Origin: Acetivibrio cellulolyticus CD2
GTDB lineage: Bacteria; Bacillota; Clostridia; Acetivibrionales; Acetivibrionaceae
Direction of reading: 5' to 3'
DNA: 64,000 bases
Assembly: GCF_000179595.2 (NCBI RefSeq)
Contig: NZ_JH556657.1
Location: 592,593 to 656,592 of the forward strand
A program made the position numbers and the translations under genes. Below, piece by piece: positions 19,306 through 29,476 of the stretch. The notes under the pieces are model-generated. The model made no database searches and had not been told where the DNA came from. It worked only from the letters and a program-made list of their open reading frames with translations. Numbering within the stretch: the stretch's first letter is position 1; the number at the start of each line of letters is the position of its first letter.

Positions 19306-21012
19306 ATGCAGGAAAATAAGGATACGGCAAAGGAAAAGATTCTGTTTATGCTATTGCCATTTTGGACACCTCTAATTCCACCTTTAGGCATTTCGTGTCT
19401 AAAGAGCTATCTGGGGAAAAGAGGATATTGCTCAAAAACAGTAGATGCAAATGTAGAGCTGGAATTTATGGAAGTATATAAGAACTATTTTGATATATTA
19501 AGATCATATATTCCACTTGAGAAGAGAGGAAATTTCAATAACTCCGGAAATTATGTTTTGAGTAATCACCTTATGTCGTATTTTAACAGAGATGAAAACA
19601 GTGAATATTTGGAATTGATTAAAATAGTTATTGCAAAGTACTACTATACGGATGTTGATAATTCTCAGATAAACAAATTGGATGAAATAGTAGCAGATTA
19701 TTATTCGAGGCTTGAGGAGTATATCTGTAATTGGTTGAAAGAAGAAAAACCTACTGTATTAGGGCTTTCTGTATATAGTGGTACACTTGCGTCTTCACTT
19801 TTTACATTTAAAACTGCTAAAAGGTTATTTCCCGAAATTCAAACGGTTATGGGAGGCGGCATTTTTGCAGACCAGCTCTCACAGGGGTCTCCAAATCTGG
19901 AGTATTTCATTAATAATACTCCTTACATAGATAAGATAATGGTTGGTGAGGGTGAGATTTTATTTACAAAATACCTTGAGGGGAGTTTGGGGCAGGATAA
20001 AAAAATGTATAGCCTTTTGGACTTGGGAGAAGAGACACTTGATTTGTCAAGGGTTGAAGTTCCTGACTTTTCCGATCTCAAATTGGATAGTTATCCCCAG
20101 ATCACTGCATATGCTTCAAGAAGTTGTCCTTTTCAATGCAGCTTTTGCTCGGAAACCGTGCAGTGGGGTAAATACAGGAAAAAGGATGCTAATCAGATTG
20201 TTGATGAAACATTGATGTTATATAAAAAACATGGCAGTCAGCTGTTCCTGTTTGGGGATTCGTTACTTAACCCGGTTATTGAGGACTTAGCTGATGAGTA
20301 CATAAGAAGAGGTGAATCCATCTATTGGGATGGTTATTTGAGGGCGGATAAACACGTCTGTGATCCTGAAAACACTTTTAAATGGCGGCGTGGAGGATTT
20401 TATCGGGCTAGGATAGGAGTTGAAAGCGGATCGCAGAGGGTCTTGAATCTGATGGATAAGAGGACAAAGATTGAACAAATCAAGGAAGCTATTTCAAGTC
20501 TTGCTTATGCAGGAATTAAGACAACGACGTATTGGGTAATCGGATTTCCCGGTGAAACTGAAGAGGACTTTATGGAGACGCTGAATCTGATTGAGGAGCT
20601 GGCGGATAATATCTATGAAGCGGAGTGTAATCCATACAATTACTTCATATCGGGACAGGTAGATTCCAATAAGTTAAAAAATGAAAATGAAATCAGTCTG
20701 TTATATCCGCAATATGCAGAAAAACTTCTGATGGGCAATACCTGGATGCTTAATGCAGAACCGACACGACAGGTGACTTATGAAAGAATATCAAGGTTTG
20801 TCGCTCATTGCAAACGTTTAGGTGTGTATAACCCTTATAGCGTTTATGAGATTCAAAATGCGGATGAGCGCTGGATAAGGCTGCATCAGAATGCTGTGCC
20901 GGCCATGATGGAATTTAGAAAAGAAGGTAAATTTATAAATGAAAACCTGTCTGTAAAAAAGACTTTAATAGCCGAAGTTGTTCAGCAGGATAATATAGAT
21001 TTTACATTTTAG
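19306..21012 (+). CDS. B12-binding-type radical SAM enzyme 1
   Basis: 568 residues, ATG 19306 after AGGAGGAG. The N-terminal half is a B12-binding-type Rossmann region (LIPPLGISCLKSYL, TVLGLSVYSG, VMGGGIF, MVGEGEILF) with a long helical insertion; no DxHxxG is visible. The radical SAM cluster motif is CPFQCSFC at C274, C278, C281, followed by RIGVESGSQRVL and GFPGETEEDF. Family members generate a 5'-deoxyadenosyl radical; many B12-type members methylate unactivated carbons, others rearrange rings or form C-C bonds. Its position between NRPS2 and NRPS3, 36 bases before NRPS3, suggests it acts on a carrier-bound intermediate. Its last residues, QDNIDFTF, copy the -VDFTF ending of NRPS2. It is clearly paralogous to the gene at 29477-31189. 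The exact reaction cannot be read from sequence. Confidence 0.88.
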   Translation: MQENKDTAKEKILFMLLPFWTPLIPPLGISCLKSYLGKRGYCSKTVDANVELEFMEVYKNYFDILRSYIPLEKRGNFNNSGNYVLSNHLMSYFNRDENSEYLELIKIVIAKYYYTDVDNSQINKLDEIVADYYSRLEEYICNWLKEEKPTVLGLSVYSGTLASSLFTFKTAKRLFPEIQTVMGGGIFADQLSQGSPNLEYFINNTPYIDKIMVGEGEILFTKYLEGSLGQDKKMYSLLDLGEETLDLSRVEVPDFSDLKLDSYPQITAYASRSCPFQCSFCSETVQWGKYRKKDANQIVDETLMLYKKHGSQLFLFGDSLLNPVIEDLADEYIRRGESIYWDGYLRADKHVCDPENTFKWRRGGFYRARIGVESGSQRVLNLMDKRTKIEQIKEAISSLAYAGIKTTTYWVIGFPGETEEDFMETLNLIEELADNIYEAECNPYNYFISGQVDSNKLKNENEISLLYPQYAEKLLMGNTWMLNAEPTRQVTYERISRFVAHCKRLGVYNPYSVYEIQNADERWIRLHQNAVPAMMEFRKEGKFINENLSVKKTLIAEVVQQDNIDFTF

Positions 21013-21048
21013 TGATCTTAAAGCAGGCAAAGAAGGGTGGAAATTCTA

Positions 21049-24000
21049 GTGAAGGATAACTTTTTTAAGGATGTCTTGTTAACAACCGGCAAATTGGCAG
21101 AAGCAAAAAAATATTGGATGGATAAGCTTTCAGGCGAATTAATAAAAACCAGTTTTCCATATGACTGTAAAACATCAAAGGGCAGCAAGGGTGAAACCAA
21201 TGTTTTGAATTTTATATTGCCGGAAGATCTCTCTAAAAGACTCCTCAAGTTAAGCAGCGGAAACGACAGGAACCTTTATGTTGTTTTGATGACAGGATTA
21301 ATAGGCTTATTATACAAGTATACCGGGAATGGAGATATTATAATCGGTACACCTATATATAAGCAGACAGTCGAAGGAGAGTTTATAAATACGGTTCTTG
21401 CAATTAGAAATAAGCTAACTGGCAGTACTACTTATAAGGAACTGCTTTATTCAGTGAGAGAAGCAGTTGAAAAGGCTTCGGTTCATCAAAACTATCCAAT
21501 CAATAAGCTTATAGAAGACCTTAACATTAATGTGTCCAATGAAGGTTTCCCTTTGTTTGACAGCTTGCTGATGCTTGAAAATTTGCATGATAGAGAATAC
21601 ATAAGCCATATTGATGTTAATACGCTCTTTGTTTTTGGAAAGACTGCTGAGCAGATATTTGGAACTATTGAATACAATTCTTTGCTGTATGAAAGAGAAA
21701 CTATTTCAAGGATTGCTTCTCATTTTATAAGCTTTTTAAGTGAATGCTTGAAGAATATAGATTGCAGTATTAAAGAGATAGATTTTTTATCAAAAGAAGA
21801 AAGACAACAAATCCTATTTGATTTTAATAATACAAAAAGGATTTATGAAAGCGGGAAAACAATCAGTGAGCTTTTTGAAGAACAGGTTCTAAAAACTCCG
21901 GATGCTATAGCGTTGGTTTATGAAGACAAGCAGATGACATATCAGCAACTTAACGAAAAATCCAATCAAATTGCAAAGATATTGCGAGAAAAAGGCGTAT
22001 GTCCTGAGAGTATAGTCGGAATAGTTGCAGAGCGGTCTTTGGAGATGGTAATAGGTATTATGGCTGTACTAAAGTCCGGAGGTGCATACCTTCCGATTGA
22101 TCCTAACTACCCTGAAGATAGGATAAACTATATGCTCGAAGACAGCAAAGCTTCAGTAATTTTAACACAATGCAGTATACCGGGAAGTATTTTGTTTGAT
22201 GGCGTAATAATAGATTTAAACGATAAAGGTTTATATATAAGGGATAGATCAAATTTAGACAAGATAAATAGTGCTAAAGATCTGGCATACGTGATTTATA
22301 CATCTGGTACAACAGGTAACCCTAAAGGTGTAATGGTTGAGCATGGAAGCTTCTCTGAGACAATACAATGGAGAAGGGATGAGTACGGGCTAAATGCTGA
22401 TGACAGTGTACTCCAATTATTCTCATTTTCTTTTGATGGTTTTGTCACAAGTTTCTTTACGCCCATAATTTCCGGTTCAAAAGTTGTTTTATTGACGGAC
22501 AATGATTCTAAGAACCCGGATGCTATTAAGTGTAAAATTTCAGAGCAGGCTATAACACATTTTATTTGTATACCTCTGCTATATTCAGCTATCCTTGATT
22601 GTATAAGCGTTGAGGAGGCTAAGAGTCTTAGAATTGTGACTCTTGCGGGTGATAAATTAAGCAGTGAAACAGTCAGAAAGAGTAAAAAAGTAAGCAGGTC
22701 TTTGGAGATTGTCAATGAATATGGACCAACTGAATGTACGGTAGTATCTACAATATGCAGAAATATTGAGGAAAATCAGAAGATAACAATTGGAAAGCCT
22801 GCAAATACAAGCATATACATTCTGGATAATGACGGAAAAGTACTTCCTGTAGGGGCAGAAGGTGAAATGTGTATTTCAGGAAGCAAGATTGCGAGGGGAT
22901 ATCTCAACAGGCCTGACCTCACGAGCGAAAAGTTTCTACAAAATCCCTACAGCATGGATGAAAGAATGTATAAGACAGGCGATTTGGCAAGATGGCTGCC
23001 AGATGGGAATATAGAGTTTATTGGCAGAATAGATTACCAGGTTAAAATAATGGGCCATAGAATTGAACCAGGTGAAATAGAAGCACAGCTCTTAAAACAC
23101 GAAAAGGTGAAAGAGGCTGTTGTTATAGATGGAAAAGATAAGAACGGAAACAAGTACCTTTGCGCATATATAGTTTCAAATGAGGAAATTGAATTAAATA
23201 ACGTTCGGGAATATTTATCAGGAAAACTGCCTCATTATATGGTGCCTGCACATTTTGTACAGCTGGAAAAACTTCCACTTAACACCAGTGGCAAAGTAGA
23301 CCGGAATGCTCTGCCTGATCCGGATGAGAGTATGGATGCTGAAAGAAATTATGCAGCGCCAACCAATGAAGCGGAAGAAAAACTTGCTGAGATATGGCAG
23401 GAAATTTTGAGAATCGAAAAGGTTGGTATCAATGATAACTTTTTCAGGCTTGGCGGAGATTCTATAAAAGCGATACAACTATCTTCACGTCTACGCAAAA
23501 ACGGAATGAAAGTAGAAGTAAAAGATATTTTTACTCTTCAAACCATTAAAGAACTGGTGAAGAGAATAAAGAAAGATGATTGTAAAAAGGATCAGGGAAT
23601 AGTAGAAGGCAATATACCTCTTACTCCTGTACAGAAATGGTTTTTTGAGAGTAATACAGAAGATTTGAAGCATTTCAATCAAGCAGTAATGCTCTATAGA
23701 AAAGAAGGTTTTGATGAAAGTAAAATAAGGCAGGTATTTAATCAGATTGTAAAACATCATGATGCATTAAGGATGGTATACCGGTTTGAGGAAAATCAGA
23801 TAGTACAATACAATAGGGGGATTGAAGATGGTCAATACTCTTTGGAAGTAATTGATCTGATAAAAGAGAGTGAATATGTTAAGAAGGCTGAGGAATATGC
23901 CAACAGGATACAGGAGAGCATGGACCTTACAAATGGGCCATTGGTAAGGCTAGGTCTGATAAAAACAGCAGAAGGAGATCATCTGTTGATAGCTATCCAC

Positions 24001-27000
24001 CATTTGGTTGTGGATGGGATATCATGGAGGATAATACTTGAAGACTTTGCAGCAGGCTATGAAGTGGCTGATAAGGGAAAAGAAATCGTGTTTCAGGACA
24101 AGAGCGATTCATATATGAAATGGGCAAATATGCTGTTGGAATATGCAGATAGTGATGAACTAGAGGAAGAGTATGCTTATTGGGAAAAAATTTGTAAAGA
24201 AGAAATCAGAAGCTTAAAGAGAGACGGCAGTAAAAAGGAAGGCAGAATAAAAGACAGCTTAATATTTGAGATTGAATTGGATAAAGATGAAACACAAAAG
24301 CTATTAACCAGTGTAAACAGGGCTTACAATACAGAGATTAATGATATACTGCTTACCGCTCTAGGATATTCACTAAAAGAATACACCGGAGAAGACAGGA
24401 TATTTATTGAGCTTGAAGGTCATGGAAGAGAAAATGTGGTGCAGGGAATTGACATTAGTCGTACGATAGGCTGGTTTACGTCAGCATATCCTGTAATGCT
24501 TAACATGAGTAAAACTGAGGATATGCCAAATCAGATAAAGCTTGTAAAGGAAGGCTTAAGAAGCATACCCAAAAGAGGTGTAGGCTATGGCATAGTAAAG
24601 TACCTAAAGCATGATCAGAAGAGTATTAATAAGGCTTTTAAGCCTGAGATAGGGTTTAATTATCTTGGCCAGTTTGACAGTGACATAAACAATGAATTGT
24701 TTGAGTTGTCTCACCTTGGTACAGGAGCATCTCAAAGCCAGGAGACAAAGAGGCATCACGCTTTGGAGATAAACGGAATTGTGGTAGAAGGAAAATTTAA
24801 ATTATCGTTAAACTATGACAAGGAAGAATTTAAAGAGTCAACAATAGAGCAGATTGCTGTAAGGTATATGAAATTTATTAGGGAGATAACAGAACATTGT
24901 ATTGCAAAAGAAACAGGTGAACTTACACCAAGTGACTTGAGTTCTGAAGGGATAAGCATTGAGGAAACAGTGGAAGTATATAGAAAAGCATCTGCGTATG
25001 GAGAAATAAAGGATATATACTATCTTACACCTATGCAGGAAGGTATGTTATTTCACAACCTTATGAACAGAGAAAGCGGTGCGTATTTTGAACAGAGTAT
25101 ACTTACAGTTAGCGGGGATATAGACCGGGAGCTGCTTTTGCAGAGCTTCAATATAGTTACTAAGAGGCACGACATATTAAGAACAATAATTGTGCATGAG
25201 GGCTTTAAAAAACCGTTACAGGTTGTATTTAAAGAGCGGAAAGCCGAAGTTGCGTTTGAATATATAATAGATGATGAAGAATGTGAAAAGAGAATTAAAG
25301 AAATAAAAGAAAAAGACAGTAAAAGAAGATTCGACCTGTCAAAGGACAGATTAATGAGGGCAACTGTAATAAAAACAGGTAAAGAAGAGTGGACAATAAT
25401 CTGGAGTTTCCACCACATTATAATGGACGGATGGTGTCTTGGAATAATAGCCAAAGAGATATTCAAGGTGTATTCACTCTTAAAGAGCAGCATGGGAGTT
25501 TGCTGGAAAGCCTTTGATGAGGTTCTAGGTGAAGCATATGCTTATGGAAATTATATAAAGTGGCTTGGAAATCAGGACAAAGATGCTGCTTCCAAGTATT
25601 GGAAGGATTATTTAAAAGGTTATGAACAGCAAGCTGTATTGCCCAGGAAACGTGCTGAAGAAGCAAATTGTGCTTATTATAGAGCTGAATACGACTTTTC
25701 AATAGAAGAAAGTATAACGGAAAAATTAAAAGCAATAGGGTATGACAATAGCGTGACAATAAATACTCTAATGCAGGCAGTATGGGGGATAATACTTAGA
25801 AGATACAACAATACCGAGGATGTTGTTTTTGGATCTGTTGTATCGGTAAGGCCTTCTGAAGTTGAAGGTATAGAGCAGATGGTTGGTTTGTTTATAAATG
25901 CGGTGCCGGTGAGAGTTCAAGGCAGCAGAGCGAAGAAATTCACAGACTTGTTAAAACAGATACAGCAGGAGTCTCTAAACTCAAAAGCTTATGAGTATAT
26001 GTCATTGGCGGAAATACAGTCGGGCTCAGACTTAAAGCAGAGTTTGATAGATCACATACTGGTGTTTGAAAACTATCCTGTAGAAAAGGAACTTGGTAAG
26101 GAAAAGGGTACTGGTTTTGATATACAAAAATATGAGGCATTTGAACAGTCTAATTATGATTTGAATGTTATTGTGGCACTTGGCGAAAAATTGGATATAA
26201 AGCTGAACTATAACGGTGCTGTGTATGACAGTGGGATGATGGAAAGAACTGCAGGTCATATCAGGAAGGTATTGCTTAAGGTAGCTCAAAATCCTTCGAT
26301 TTTGTTGGAAGATATGGATATTGTGACGGAAGAAGAGAAGGAATATATACTACACAAATACAATGATACCTTTGAAAACTATGATTATAAAAAGTTCATG
26401 CATAAGCTGTTTGAAGAACAGGTAGAAAGAACTCCGGGTAATACAGCAGTTATAAACGGAAAGGCCACACTGACCTATAAAGAGCTTAATGAAATGGCAA
26501 ATCAGGTGGCTCGCTATTTAGTAGAATGTGAAGTAAAACCAAATGATTTTGTTGGGGTAATGGGAAACCGAACAATAGAAACTGTTGTAAATGTCATGGC
26601 GATATTGAAAGCCGGTGCTTCTTATATACCTATAGATGCTTCATACCCGGAAGAACGTAAGAAATATATAGTGGAAAACAGCCGATGCAAATTGGTTCTG
26701 GACCCTGAGTGTTACCAAAAAAACAATTGCTGTAATTATTCTGTAGATAACCTGAATATAGAGACCAGTCCATCAGATATAGCCTATATTATATATACTT
26801 CAGGAAGTACCGGAATGCCAAAGGGAGTCATTATAACTCATGAAGCGGCGGTAAATACGATTATAGATATAAATCAAAAGTTTTCTGTAAATGAATGCGA
26901 CAGGATAATCGGGTTATCATCATTATGTTTTGACTTATCGGTATATGACATATTTGGAGCGTTAAGTACAGGGGCTGCGCTGGTGATAGTAGAAGATCAG

Positions 27001-29448
27001 AGGGACAGCAGGGAATTAACCCAAAAAATTAAAGCCTGTGGCATAACTATCTGGAACTCGGTTCCTGCAATAATGGAGATGCTGGTAGATAATGTTGAAG
27101 CTGACTTTTCAAATAGCAGTTTACGTCTTTTTATGATGAGTGGTGACTGGATACCGCTAAAACTGCCTGAGAAAATCAAAAACCATTTTGCAAATGCAAA
27201 AATGTATAGTCTGGGTGGTGCTACAGAGGCATCAATATGGTCCATTCATTATCCTATTGAGTCAGTTGAAGATTCATGGAGAAGCATACCTTATGGAATG
27301 CCACTGGCAAACCAGAAATTTTACGTGCTTGACAGCTGCCGCAGATTATGTCCTGTAGGTGTTTTGGGAGAATTGTATATTGGTGGAGTTGGCGTAGCAA
27401 AGGGATACATGAATGACCCTGAAAAAACAGCAAATGCGTTTATTAATCACCCGGAGCTTGGCTATATTTATAGAACCGGTGATCAGGGAATTTTGTGGCC
27501 TGAAGGTTATATAGAGTTTATGGGCAGAGTTGACCAACAGGTGAAAATACGCGGATACAGGATTGAATTGGGAGAAATAGAAGCCCAGCTTGCAAAGTTT
27601 GAGGAAATAAAAGAAGCTGTTGTTGTAGTTAGAGAAGATGATGATAGTGGTAAATTCTTGTGTGCTTATATCGTATCAGAAGAAGAGATAAAGGCTGCTC
27701 TCATAAGAGAAACACTGTCCAAAGTTCTGCCTGATTACATGATACCATCGTATTTTGTCCAGTTGGACAGGTTACCATTGACATCAAACGGCAAAATTGA
27801 CAGGAAGTCATTGCCAAAACCTGAGGGAGGTATCGTTACAGGAACTTTATATGAAGCTCCACTAAACGCAATCCAGGAAAAGCTTCATAATATTTGGAGC
27901 GAGCTTTTAGGTCTGGAGAGGATTGGAATTAATGACAACTTCTTTGAACTGGGTGGACATTCCTTAAAAATAATATCGTTGGCCTCAAAAATACATAAGG
28001 AACTGGGTGTTGAGGTTCCATTAAAACATCTTTTTGAAAAGCAGAGTATTAAAGAATTAGCCCAATTTATTGAGAGTAACAATACATCGGAATTCATAGA
28101 AATTGATCCTTTGGAAGAGCAGGAGTATTATTTGCTGACGCAGGAACAAAAGAGGCTGTATATAATGAGCAAGTTTGAAAGCAATACAGCAAATAATCTT
28201 CCTACAGCGTTTTTAGTTGAAGGCAACCTTGCTGTGAACAAGCTTGAAGAGGTATTTGGTAAACTGATCGTAAGGCATGAGACACTAAGAACATCCTTCC
28301 ATATGGTTGATGATGAACCGATGCAGAAGGTTCACGATAGTATTGATTTTAAAATTGAGTTTTATGAAGCGAAAAAGGCTTGTGAAAAAGATATAATAAA
28401 TAATTTTGTACGGCCTTTTGATTTAAGTATTGCGCCGCTATTCAGGGTGGGCCTCATTAAGCTCAATGAACAAAAGTATGTTTTGTTGTTTGATATGCAT
28501 CATATTATTTCAGATGATTCATCCATGAGCATATTTGTTCGTGAGTTTATAAGCTTATACAGTGGAAATGCTTTACCTGATTTAAGGATACAGTATAAGG
28601 ACTATGCAGCATGGGAAAAGAAGTTGATTGAAGCAGGCAAAATGAAGGAAAAGGAAGATTACTGGTTAAAGAGATTTTCAGGAGAAATACCCGAATTGTC
28701 ACTTCGTACCGACTACCCTTCATCGCCTACACAGGCTATTGAGGGTGATAGGATTGAATACGAGCTGGATTTCGATATTGTTGAAGGGCTTAATAACATT
28801 ATGGCTGCAACGGATACAACATTATATATGGTTATGCTCGCTGCGTTTAATATTTTGCTTCTGAAATACACGACCCAGGAGGATATCATAATCGGCTCTC
28901 CGGTTTCAGGGAGGAAACATACTGATCTGGACAATACCATAGGGGTGTTTGTAAACCTGCTGCCTATGAGAAATCATCCGAGAAACGAAGTGAGTTATAA
29001 GGATTTCCTAAGTGAAATAAAAATTAATACACTGGATGTATTTGAAAACCAGGAATATCAGTTTGAGGAACTGGTGAGAAAGCTTAAAATCAAGAGAAAA
29101 GCAGGGAAAAATCCGCTGTTCGATGTTGTATTGAGTGTGACAAATAACAAAGGCGTGGATATGAAAATAAATGACCTTGAGTTTAAGCCTTATCCAATAA
29201 ATAACGATATAGCACGTTTTGACCTTACTGTTTTTGCAACTCAAATTGATAACAGAATAAACGTTACATTCAGGTATTCAAAAGCGGTATATAAAAGGAC
29301 GACGGTTGAGGGGATGTTAAAAAACTTCGTTGAAATTCTTAGAAGAATATGCAGCGATATGAATGTCAGAATTAATGATATCGACATTTTTGATAATTTA
29401 CTTAAAGTTGAAAGTAGAGTGGATATAGACACGGATTTTAATTTCTAA
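21049..29448 (+). CDS. NRPS3: halfC-A(Tyr)-PCP-E-C-A(Cys)-PCP-C
   Basis: GTG 21049 (MKDNFFKDVLL) is chosen over the in-frame GTG 21037, because GAAGGGTGG at 21032-21040 is well spaced for it. The protein opens with only the C-lobe of a condensation domain (about 15-265). A1 (275-765) pocket reads D-G-T-I-T-A-E-V-V-K, one change from a published Tyr code. PCP Ser is S805 (GGDSI, the form usual before an E domain). The epimerase, 853-1300, has HHLVVDG (H984/H985), EGHGRE and GFNYLGQF. C, 1320-1760, has TPMQEGMLFH and HHIIMDG, the DCL type expected after E. A2 (1780-2260) pocket reads D-L-Y-N-M-S-L-I-W-K, one change from the Cys code. PCP Ser is S2305. The final C, about 2353-2785, carries HHIISDD, with Asp replacing the Gly of HHxxxDG. 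It ends VDIDTDFNF. It should add D-Tyr then Cys. The C before Cys is a normal condensation type, not a cyclase. Confidence 0.94.
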   Translation: MKDNFFKDVLLTTGKLAEAKKYWMDKLSGELIKTSFPYDCKTSKGSKGETNVLNFILPEDLSKRLLKLSSGNDRNLYVVLMTGLIGLLYKYTGNGDIIIGTPIYKQTVEGEFINTVLAIRNKLTGSTTYKELLYSVREAVEKASVHQNYPINKLIEDLNINVSNEGFPLFDSLLMLENLHDREYISHIDVNTLFVFGKTAEQIFGTIEYNSLLYERETISRIASHFISFLSECLKNIDCSIKEIDFLSKEERQQILFDFNNTKRIYESGKTISELFEEQVLKTPDAIALVYEDKQMTYQQLNEKSNQIAKILREKGVCPESIVGIVAERSLEMVIGIMAVLKSGGAYLPIDPNYPEDRINYMLEDSKASVILTQCSIPGSILFDGVIIDLNDKGLYIRDRSNLDKINSAKDLAYVIYTSGTTGNPKGVMVEHGSFSETIQWRRDEYGLNADDSVLQLFSFSFDGFVTSFFTPIISGSKVVLLTDNDSKNPDAIKCKISEQAITHFICIPLLYSAILDCISVEEAKSLRIVTLAGDKLSSETVRKSKKVSRSLEIVNEYGPTECTVVSTICRNIEENQKITIGKPANTSIYILDNDGKVLPVGAEGEMCISGSKIARGYLNRPDLTSEKFLQNPYSMDERMYKTGDLARWLPDGNIEFIGRIDYQVKIMGHRIEPGEIEAQLLKHEKVKEAVVIDGKDKNGNKYLCAYIVSNEEIELNNVREYLSGKLPHYMVPAHFVQLEKLPLNTSGKVDRNALPDPDESMDAERNYAAPTNEAEEKLAEIWQEILRIEKVGINDNFFRLGGDSIKAIQLSSRLRKNGMKVEVKDIFTLQTIKELVKRIKKDDCKKDQGIVEGNIPLTPVQKWFFESNTEDLKHFNQAVMLYRKEGFDESKIRQVFNQIVKHHDALRMVYRFEENQIVQYNRGIEDGQYSLEVIDLIKESEYVKKAEEYANRIQESMDLTNGPLVRLGLIKTAEGDHLLIAIHHLVVDGISWRIILEDFAAGYEVADKGKEIVFQDKSDSYMKWANMLLEYADSDELEEEYAYWEKICKEEIRSLKRDGSKKEGRIKDSLIFEIELDKDETQKLLTSVNRAYNTEINDILLTALGYSLKEYTGEDRIFIELEGHGRENVVQGIDISRTIGWFTSAYPVMLNMSKTEDMPNQIKLVKEGLRSIPKRGVGYGIVKYLKHDQKSINKAFKPEIGFNYLGQFDSDINNELFELSHLGTGASQSQETKRHHALEINGIVVEGKFKLSLNYDKEEFKESTIEQIAVRYMKFIREITEHCIAKETGELTPSDLSSEGISIEETVEVYRKASAYGEIKDIYYLTPMQEGMLFHNLMNRESGAYFEQSILTVSGDIDRELLLQSFNIVTKRHDILRTIIVHEGFKKPLQVVFKERKAEVAFEYIIDDEECEKRIKEIKEKDSKRRFDLSKDRLMRATVIKTGKEEWTIIWSFHHIIMDGWCLGIIAKEIFKVYSLLKSSMGVCWKAFDEVLGEAYAYGNYIKWLGNQDKDAASKYWKDYLKGYEQQAVLPRKRAEEANCAYYRAEYDFSIEESITEKLKAIGYDNSVTINTLMQAVWGIILRRYNNTEDVVFGSVVSVRPSEVEGIEQMVGLFINAVPVRVQGSRAKKFTDLLKQIQQESLNSKAYEYMSLAEIQSGSDLKQSLIDHILVFENYPVEKELGKEKGTGFDIQKYEAFEQSNYDLNVIVALGEKLDIKLNYNGAVYDSGMMERTAGHIRKVLLKVAQNPSILLEDMDIVTEEEKEYILHKYNDTFENYDYKKFMHKLFEEQVERTPGNTAVINGKATLTYKELNEMANQVARYLVECEVKPNDFVGVMGNRTIETVVNVMAILKAGASYIPIDASYPEERKKYIVENSRCKLVLDPECYQKNNCCNYSVDNLNIETSPSDIAYIIYTSGSTGMPKGVIITHEAAVNTIIDINQKFSVNECDRIIGLSSLCFDLSVYDIFGALSTGAALVIVEDQRDSRELTQKIKACGITIWNSVPAIMEMLVDNVEADFSNSSLRLFMMSGDWIPLKLPEKIKNHFANAKMYSLGGATEASIWSIHYPIESVEDSWRSIPYGMPLANQKFYVLDSCRRLCPVGVLGELYIGGVGVAKGYMNDPEKTANAFINHPELGYIYRTGDQGILWPEGYIEFMGRVDQQVKIRGYRIELGEIEAQLAKFEEIKEAVVVVREDDDSGKFLCAYIVSEEEIKAALIRETLSKVLPDYMIPSYFVQLDRLPLTSNGKIDRKSLPKPEGGIVTGTLYEAPLNAIQEKLHNIWSELLGLERIGINDNFFELGGHSLKIISLASKIHKELGVEVPLKHLFEKQSIKELAQFIESNNTSEFIEIDPLEEQEYYLLTQEQKRLYIMSKFESNTANNLPTAFLVEGNLAVNKLEEVFGKLIVRHETLRTSFHMVDDEPMQKVHDSIDFKIEFYEAKKACEKDIINNFVRPFDLSIAPLFRVGLIKLNEQKYVLLFDMHHIISDDSSMSIFVREFISLYSGNALPDLRIQYKDYAAWEKKLIEAGKMKEKEDYWLKRFSGEIPELSLRTDYPSSPTQAIEGDRIEYELDFDIVEGLNNIMAATDTTLYMVMLAAFNILLLKYTTQEDIIIGSPVSGRKHTDLDNTIGVFVNLLPMRNHPRNEVSYKDFLSEIKINTLDVFENQEYQFEELVRKLKIKRKAGKNPLFDVVLSVTNNKGVDMKINDLEFKPYPINNDIARFDLTVFATQIDNRINVTFRYSKAVYKRTTVEGMLKNFVEILRRICSDMNVRINDIDIFDNLLKVESRVDIDTDFNF
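21097..21820 (+). other. Half-condensation domain (C-lobe only) at NRPS3 N-terminus
   Basis: The homology begins at KKYWMDKLSGEL, the start of the second lobe, and runs through YVVLMTGLIGLLYKYTG, IIIGTPI and the INKLIEDL helix to the A domain. The first lobe and HHxxxDG are absent. The previous assembly protein already ends in a complete C domain, so this lobe is not needed for catalysis. It is a candidate receptor for the -DFTF tails of NRPS2 and radical SAM enzyme 1. Confidence 0.75.
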
Positions 29449-29476
29449 TAGCAAATAAGGTTTTGGGGGAGATTGT

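Noticed and set aside
26380..27830. Thiazoline-forming cyclization domain before the Cys A domain of NRPS3
   Set aside because: The preceding domain has HHIIMDG and TPMQEGMLFH, a condensation domain of the D-donor type, not the DxxxxD motif of cyclization domains.
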